This document shows positions 61,388 to 64,000 of a DNA stretch of 64,000 nucleotides, one piece after another. Under the pieces are notes generated by a model that had not been told where the DNA came from, did not search any database, and worked only from the letters and a program-made list of their open reading frames with translations. Source of the stretch: Paraburkholderia bannensis (lineage in GTDB: Bacteria > Pseudomonadota > Gammaproteobacteria > Burkholderiales > Burkholderiaceae); NCBI RefSeq assembly GCF_014200455.1, contig NZ_JACHBW010000014.1, positions 124,001 through 188,000 on the forward strand, given 5' to 3'. The position numbers and the translations under genes are program-made. The stretch's first letter is position 1, and the number at the start of each line of letters is the position of its first letter.

Positions 61388-61753
61388 ATGAACTTACGCG
61401 CCCGAATTCGTGCAACCGCCTGGCTTGGCTTGATCGCCATGTGGCTTGTCGTGCTCGCGCCATTGGTCAGTCAACTTGTTTTGGCCCAGCGGGCGCACCA
61501 GCCGGTCGCCGCCCTATGCTCCGCCGCAGAAACCGTGGATAGTGCGCTTCATCACACGCTCGATAGCGCGCTTTCTGCCTGCGGGTATTGCGATCTGCTG
61601 GCAACCCACTCCGCCGCGCCACCGATTCCGGCTGTCATGCCGGCGCTGTTCGCACTCGTCATCGCGGCTCTTGTTCCTGCGCTGGTCTCACGCTTCACGC
61701 CGCAGGGCGCTTTCCCCTCGGGACGGCCCAGGGCGCCGCCCACCGCTTCCTGA
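61388..61753 (+). CDS. DUF2946 protein, third copy
   Basis: This 121-residue protein has a hydrophobic N-terminal helix (AWLGLIAMWLVVLAPLVSQL), the motif CGYCDLLATHS, a second hydrophobic stretch (ALFALVIAALVPALVSRF) and the tail RPRAPPTAS. It matches the copy at 59544 in length and in the stretches LAMWLVV/IAMWLVV and CGYCDLL. The two are recent paralogues separated only by the SCO and PCu(A)C genes. It has its own upstream gap with a possible -10 (TATACT near 61286). Role unknown, perhaps in copper handling. Confidence 0.75.
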   Translation: MNLRARIRATAWLGLIAMWLVVLAPLVSQLVLAQRAHQPVAALCSAAETVDSALHHTLDSALSACGYCDLLATHSAAPPIPAVMPALFALVIAALVPALVSRFTPQGAFPSGRPRAPPTAS

Positions 61754-61954
61754 TTTCCCCTTCCCTGCTGTCATGCACTGCGCGCTCGCAAAGCGTGCGG
61801 GCGCTCAATCACGCGTATGGAATGCTCGCATGAAGCCCGCACACGCCATGCGCTAACAGGCAGCCACGCGTTGTCCCTTGCGCTCATTGCGCGACGGCGT
61901 GCGTATCGCGGCGCGTATTTTCTCTCTGCTGCTGGCTATCGAGGCATACCTTCA

Positions 61955-62155
61955 ATGTGCTTGCTCAAATGGTTTCATCGCTACGCCGTGTGGTTTAACG
62001 TTTCCGCTTTCATCGCCGTCATGTTGTGGGCCGGTTGGGCGTGGTCTGTCGTGTATGCCCGACTCGAAGCCGGCGTCCCCATGCGACTACAACGTGTCCA
62101 CGCGTGCCCGTGCCAACAACCCGATGGCGATCAACGCGCTGCAATGCGCATCTGA
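61955..62155 (+). CDS. Possible small membrane protein (66 residues)
   Basis: An ATG at 61955 opens a 66-codon frame with one hydrophobic helix (FNVSAFIAVMLWAGWAWSVV) after a basic N-terminus (LLKWFHRYAVW), then a Cys-containing tail (HACPCQQPDGD). It could be a small single-pass membrane protein. There is no clear ribosome site, and the surrounding 440 bases (61754-62195) hold nothing else that I recognise. Low confidence. Confidence 0.25.
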   Translation: MCLLKWFHRYAVWFNVSAFIAVMLWAGWAWSVVYARLEAGVPMRLQRVHACPCQQPDGDQRAAMRI

Positions 62156-62195
62156 CGCTTTCGTGTAGCAACCCCACAGAACGACGAACTTCGAA

Positions 62196-62675
62196 ATGAA
62201 CGATCCATGGCTGAAAGAGCGCGTCGAAGCCATCCGCGCACTTAAAAATCCAACCGAACATCAACGCGCGCTGCTGCTTCTGTTCGACAATCCGGCGCGC
62301 AATATTGATGAGGAACGCAAACTTTCTGCGCTCGCCAAGGCAGAAAGGGCGGCAGTACGCGCCCAGAAGGCGCGCGCGAATGCAACACGGGCGCTCAAGG
62401 AAGACCGGCTATCGCAGCGCCGCGCACGTGACCAGCTCGCCATCGTGAGAGGCGCACTCATCGATTGCGCTGTACTGGAAAATCGCGACCCCGGCGAATT
62501 GCTGGGGGCGTTGCTCTGCTTCATTGAGCAGGGCACACCATGCGATCGCGAAAGCTGGAAACAGACGGGAGACGCATTGATTGCCAGACAAATGACGGCT
62601 GGCGTTCCCACTGCGCGAACACGCACTACGGCGAGCACCCGTACACGCGCGAATTCGCCAGCGAAACCGCTTTGA
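62196..62675 (+). CDS. Hypothetical protein (159 residues), TraD/mobilisation-like helix-rich
   Basis: This 159-residue, highly charged helical protein has NDPWLKERVEAIRALKNPTE and DEERKLSALAKAERAAVRAQ, then RARDQLAIVRGALIDCAVLE and GELLGALLCFIEQG. The last part recalls the RKxxxxxLGALL pattern of small conjugal TraD or mobilisation accessory proteins, but the match is weak and no relaxase is seen. The Thr/Arg-rich tail overlaps the next frame. The start ATG has no strong ribosome site. Confidence 0.45.
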   Translation: MNDPWLKERVEAIRALKNPTEHQRALLLLFDNPARNIDEERKLSALAKAERAAVRAQKARANATRALKEDRLSQRRARDQLAIVRGALIDCAVLENRDPGELLGALLCFIEQGTPCDRESWKQTGDALIARQMTAGVPTARTRTTASTRTRANSPAKPL

Positions 62676-63073
62676 GCGAGAGCGGCCAGCGCACTTGCCA
62701 GTCCGTCCAGGTGATCCCGCGCCGCATGATCGGGGAGCGGGATGCGCGCACGTTGGCCGTTGCGCTGGCGACTGTATCGGGCGCCATTCCCAGCCAACCC
62801 GAAGAAAACGGCTTTGTGGGCAACATCGCACGCGCTGGTGCGGCCGAGATTGATATGGACGGCATGCCGATGGATGGCGGTATCGGCTCGCCTCTGGGCG
62901 GCCGCAACAACATCGAGTCCGAGCAACTGTCCTGCGAGGCAGACGGCTACGTCGCCCTGCGCGCAGGCAGCGACGGCACCGTCGACCCCTACTTTGATCT
63001 TACCGGCCCATTGACCTCTGCAATCAACGCCCGCCTCTCTGGCGAATACCCGAACGAGCGTGCCAGGTTTTAG
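62540..63073 (+). CDS. Hypothetical protein, start uncertain
   Basis: A frame ending at 63071-63073 has coding-like third-position GC from about 62700 on, reading QVIPRRMIGERDARTLAVAL, then AAEIDMDGMPMDGGIGSPLG and EADGYVALRAGSDGTVDPYF. It opens at 62540, inside the preceding gene in another frame, so the true start is probably later (for example the ATG at 62727, RMIG). I do not recognise a family. It could be the tail of a broken gene. Confidence 0.3.
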   Translation: MRSRKLETDGRRIDCQTNDGWRSHCANTHYGEHPYTREFASETALSESGQRTCQSVQVIPRRMIGERDARTLAVALATVSGAIPSQPEENGFVGNIARAGAAEIDMDGMPMDGGIGSPLGGRNNIESEQLSCEADGYVALRAGSDGTVDPYFDLTGPLTSAINARLSGEYPNERARF

Positions 63074-63552
63074 CGCGTATAAAACGCCCGTATGCATGAT
63101 CGCGCAAACGTATGCGAGTAAAGAATTAACTCGCCATGCATTAAATCCTGTTGCTGCCATTGCAACATTTAGCTAGCATCCTGCCAGCTTTTTTCCACGT
63201 TTTTCGTCTGGCTGGCTGTTTGCGGGTCGGCGCGGACGAGGCTGGTTTCTATGCGCGACAGGATTAAATTATTTTTGTCATACAAAAAAAATCAAAAAAG
63301 TAGTGTTTAACAGCCAATCAGGGGTACAGGAAATCCTCTCATTGACGTAAACATGATCGAAGCAGTCGTCGAGGGACTAGACTCGCATGAAAAATCACGG
63401 AGATATTCTGTGAATGCAATTCAGTAAAACGAAAACGAATGCGCTTGCGGTCCTGAGCCAGGTCGCATCGCACCGAACGAAGAAACAGAACGTCCGCTAG
63501 CAACATAACAAGCAGTCAACAGCGGCCGGAAGAACAAAGCCTGGGGAACGAC
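63074..63552. other. AT-rich intergenic region
   Basis: This 479-bp gap is the most AT-rich stretch of the right end. Around 63265-63310 it reads AAATTATTTTTGTCATACA followed by an A-rich run. No gene, tRNA or clear terminator was found. The composition fits a promoter region or a silenced (H-NS-like bound) patch. Confidence 0.4.
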
Positions 63553-63828
63553 GTGTCAGTGCTGTCTATTCATGACGAGCCAAAGCAGGAGCTCGCTCAA
63601 ACGCTTTCGCACGCGCACGCGAGTCATCGCGCCGTGTTGCGCCCACGCGCGCACGCTGCCGCGCGCCGCCGCCCACGACCGGTAAGCCAGCGTATGCGGT
63701 TCGCAGCAGATGCGATCCGCGCAGGCCATGCCGGCATTGCGCTTTTGATCCCGCCGATTGCGTTGTTTGCGCCGATTGCACCCCTTGCGTCGATTACGCG
63801 ATCAGGCCGCGCGCCGCTCGATTCCTGA
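63553..63828 (+). CDS. Possible small hypothetical protein (91 residues)
   Basis: A GTG at 63553 with GGGGAA seven bases upstream opens a 91-codon frame. The N-terminus is charged (SVLSIHDEPKQELAQTLSHA) and the middle is Arg/Ala/His-rich. A hydrophobic stretch (AGIALLIPPIALFAPIAPLA) near residue 60-80 could be a membrane helix. The composition is compatible with coding, but I recognise no family. Confidence 0.35.
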   Translation: MSVLSIHDEPKQELAQTLSHAHASHRAVLRPRAHAAARRRPRPVSQRMRFAADAIRAGHAGIALLIPPIALFAPIAPLASITRSGRAPLDS

Positions 63829-63945
63829 GCACGCGACACACCGCGTCAAGCCACTACATTCAGCGTCAAGCCTTGCCGGGTCATCCACAGGAACCAGGCG
63901 GGGCCAGCGCGGCACCTGGACGGGCGCCGCATGGAGAGACACGTC

Positions 63946-64000
63946 ATGAAGATTCTCAAGCACTGGTTCGCGCGCCGTGAGGCCAACACTCACCGACGCG
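63946..64000 (+). CDS. Start of a gene cut by the right window edge
   Basis: An ATG at 63946 preceded by GGAGAGACACGTC (good ribosome site) opens a frame of 18 codons, KILKHWFARREANTHRR after the Met, before the window ends. Too short to identify. Confidence 0.4.
   Translation, partial: MKILKHWFARREANTHRR

Noticed and set aside
62261..63160. 299-codon minus-strand frame at the right end
   Set aside because: It shows Ser/Arg/Ala-rich translation over the 62196 gene and no domain. It could be real only if the plus-strand frames are not, so I left it out.
1..64000. CRISPR arrays, tRNA and rRNA genes
   Set aside because: No regularly spaced repeats, no cloverleaf with CCA-like end and no rRNA stretches were noticed on reading both strands. 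A dedicated scan was not possible here.

Overview
The window is high-GC DNA with strong third-position GC in most genes. It carries Burkholderiaceae-type gene families: two OmpC-like porins, an ilvD of the 619-residue type, a VgrG/PAAR type VI secretion island, and hmf furan-degradation genes. It most likely comes from a Paraburkholderia, Caballeronia or Burkholderia replicon. I assign the organism by gene content and codon style only. No rRNA, tRNA or CRISPR array was recognised.

Layout. (1) 1-5700: quinate/shikimate catabolism. An MFS carrier (cut by the window edge), a quinate/shikimate dehydrogenase and a type II dehydroquinase run leftward. Dehydroshikimate dehydratase (quiC) and a porin run rightward. 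A perfect 14-bp palindrome lies between the divergent arms. (2) 5900-15700: a PiT phosphate carrier, a membrane J-domain protein, a CobS/CobT-like AAA+/VWA pair, a second porin and ilvD. (3) 15700-26200: an AT-richer type VI secretion cargo island read leftward. Its order is vgrG, a 950-residue multidomain peptidoglycan-targeting protein, a small secreted protein and PAAR. These are followed by decayed cassettes: a Tle3-like tail cut by an IS5-family remnant, a Tla3-like adaptor, an IS21 istB remnant, a broken secreted TPR gene and an internally deleted mini-PAAR. (4) 26200-35300: a UvrA2-like ATPase plus electrophile/aldehyde-handling enzymes (FdhA, DJ-1/PfpI, old yellow enzyme, NmrA-like reductase, ABM monooxygenase) and an AraC regulator. 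(5) 35600-51350: a leftward operon that matches the hmf furfural/hydroxymethylfurfural pathway in gene content (F, G, A, B, C, D, E, H, transporter), ending in a fatty acid hydroxylase. Two related LysR regulators bracket it, and a broken aldehyde dehydrogenase lies downstream of the right-hand one. (6) 51400-55200: a stress-type patch with psiE, two small proteins, a thioredoxin-reductase-like flavoprotein without its CxxC, a UBP zinc finger and a ClpK/ClpB-like remnant. (7) 55350-61760: a CydA-like membrane protein fused to cytochrome c, a second multi-helix membrane protein, a diheme cytochrome c, SCO, PCu(A)C and three DUF2946 proteins. (8) 61760-64000: poorly recognised small genes and an AT-rich gap.

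How the genes work together. Regions 1 and 5 are both routes for plant-derived carbon. Quinate/shikimate would go to protocatechuate, and furfural/HMF would go through 2-furoate to 2-oxoglutarate. Region 4 could handle the reactive aldehydes and electrophiles met on such substrates. Region 3 is an interbacterial-competition cargo locus with at least two older cassettes in decay. Region 7 looks like a terminal-oxidase-like electron transfer complex with copper-delivery proteins beside it. These links are inferred from gene order and have not been tested.
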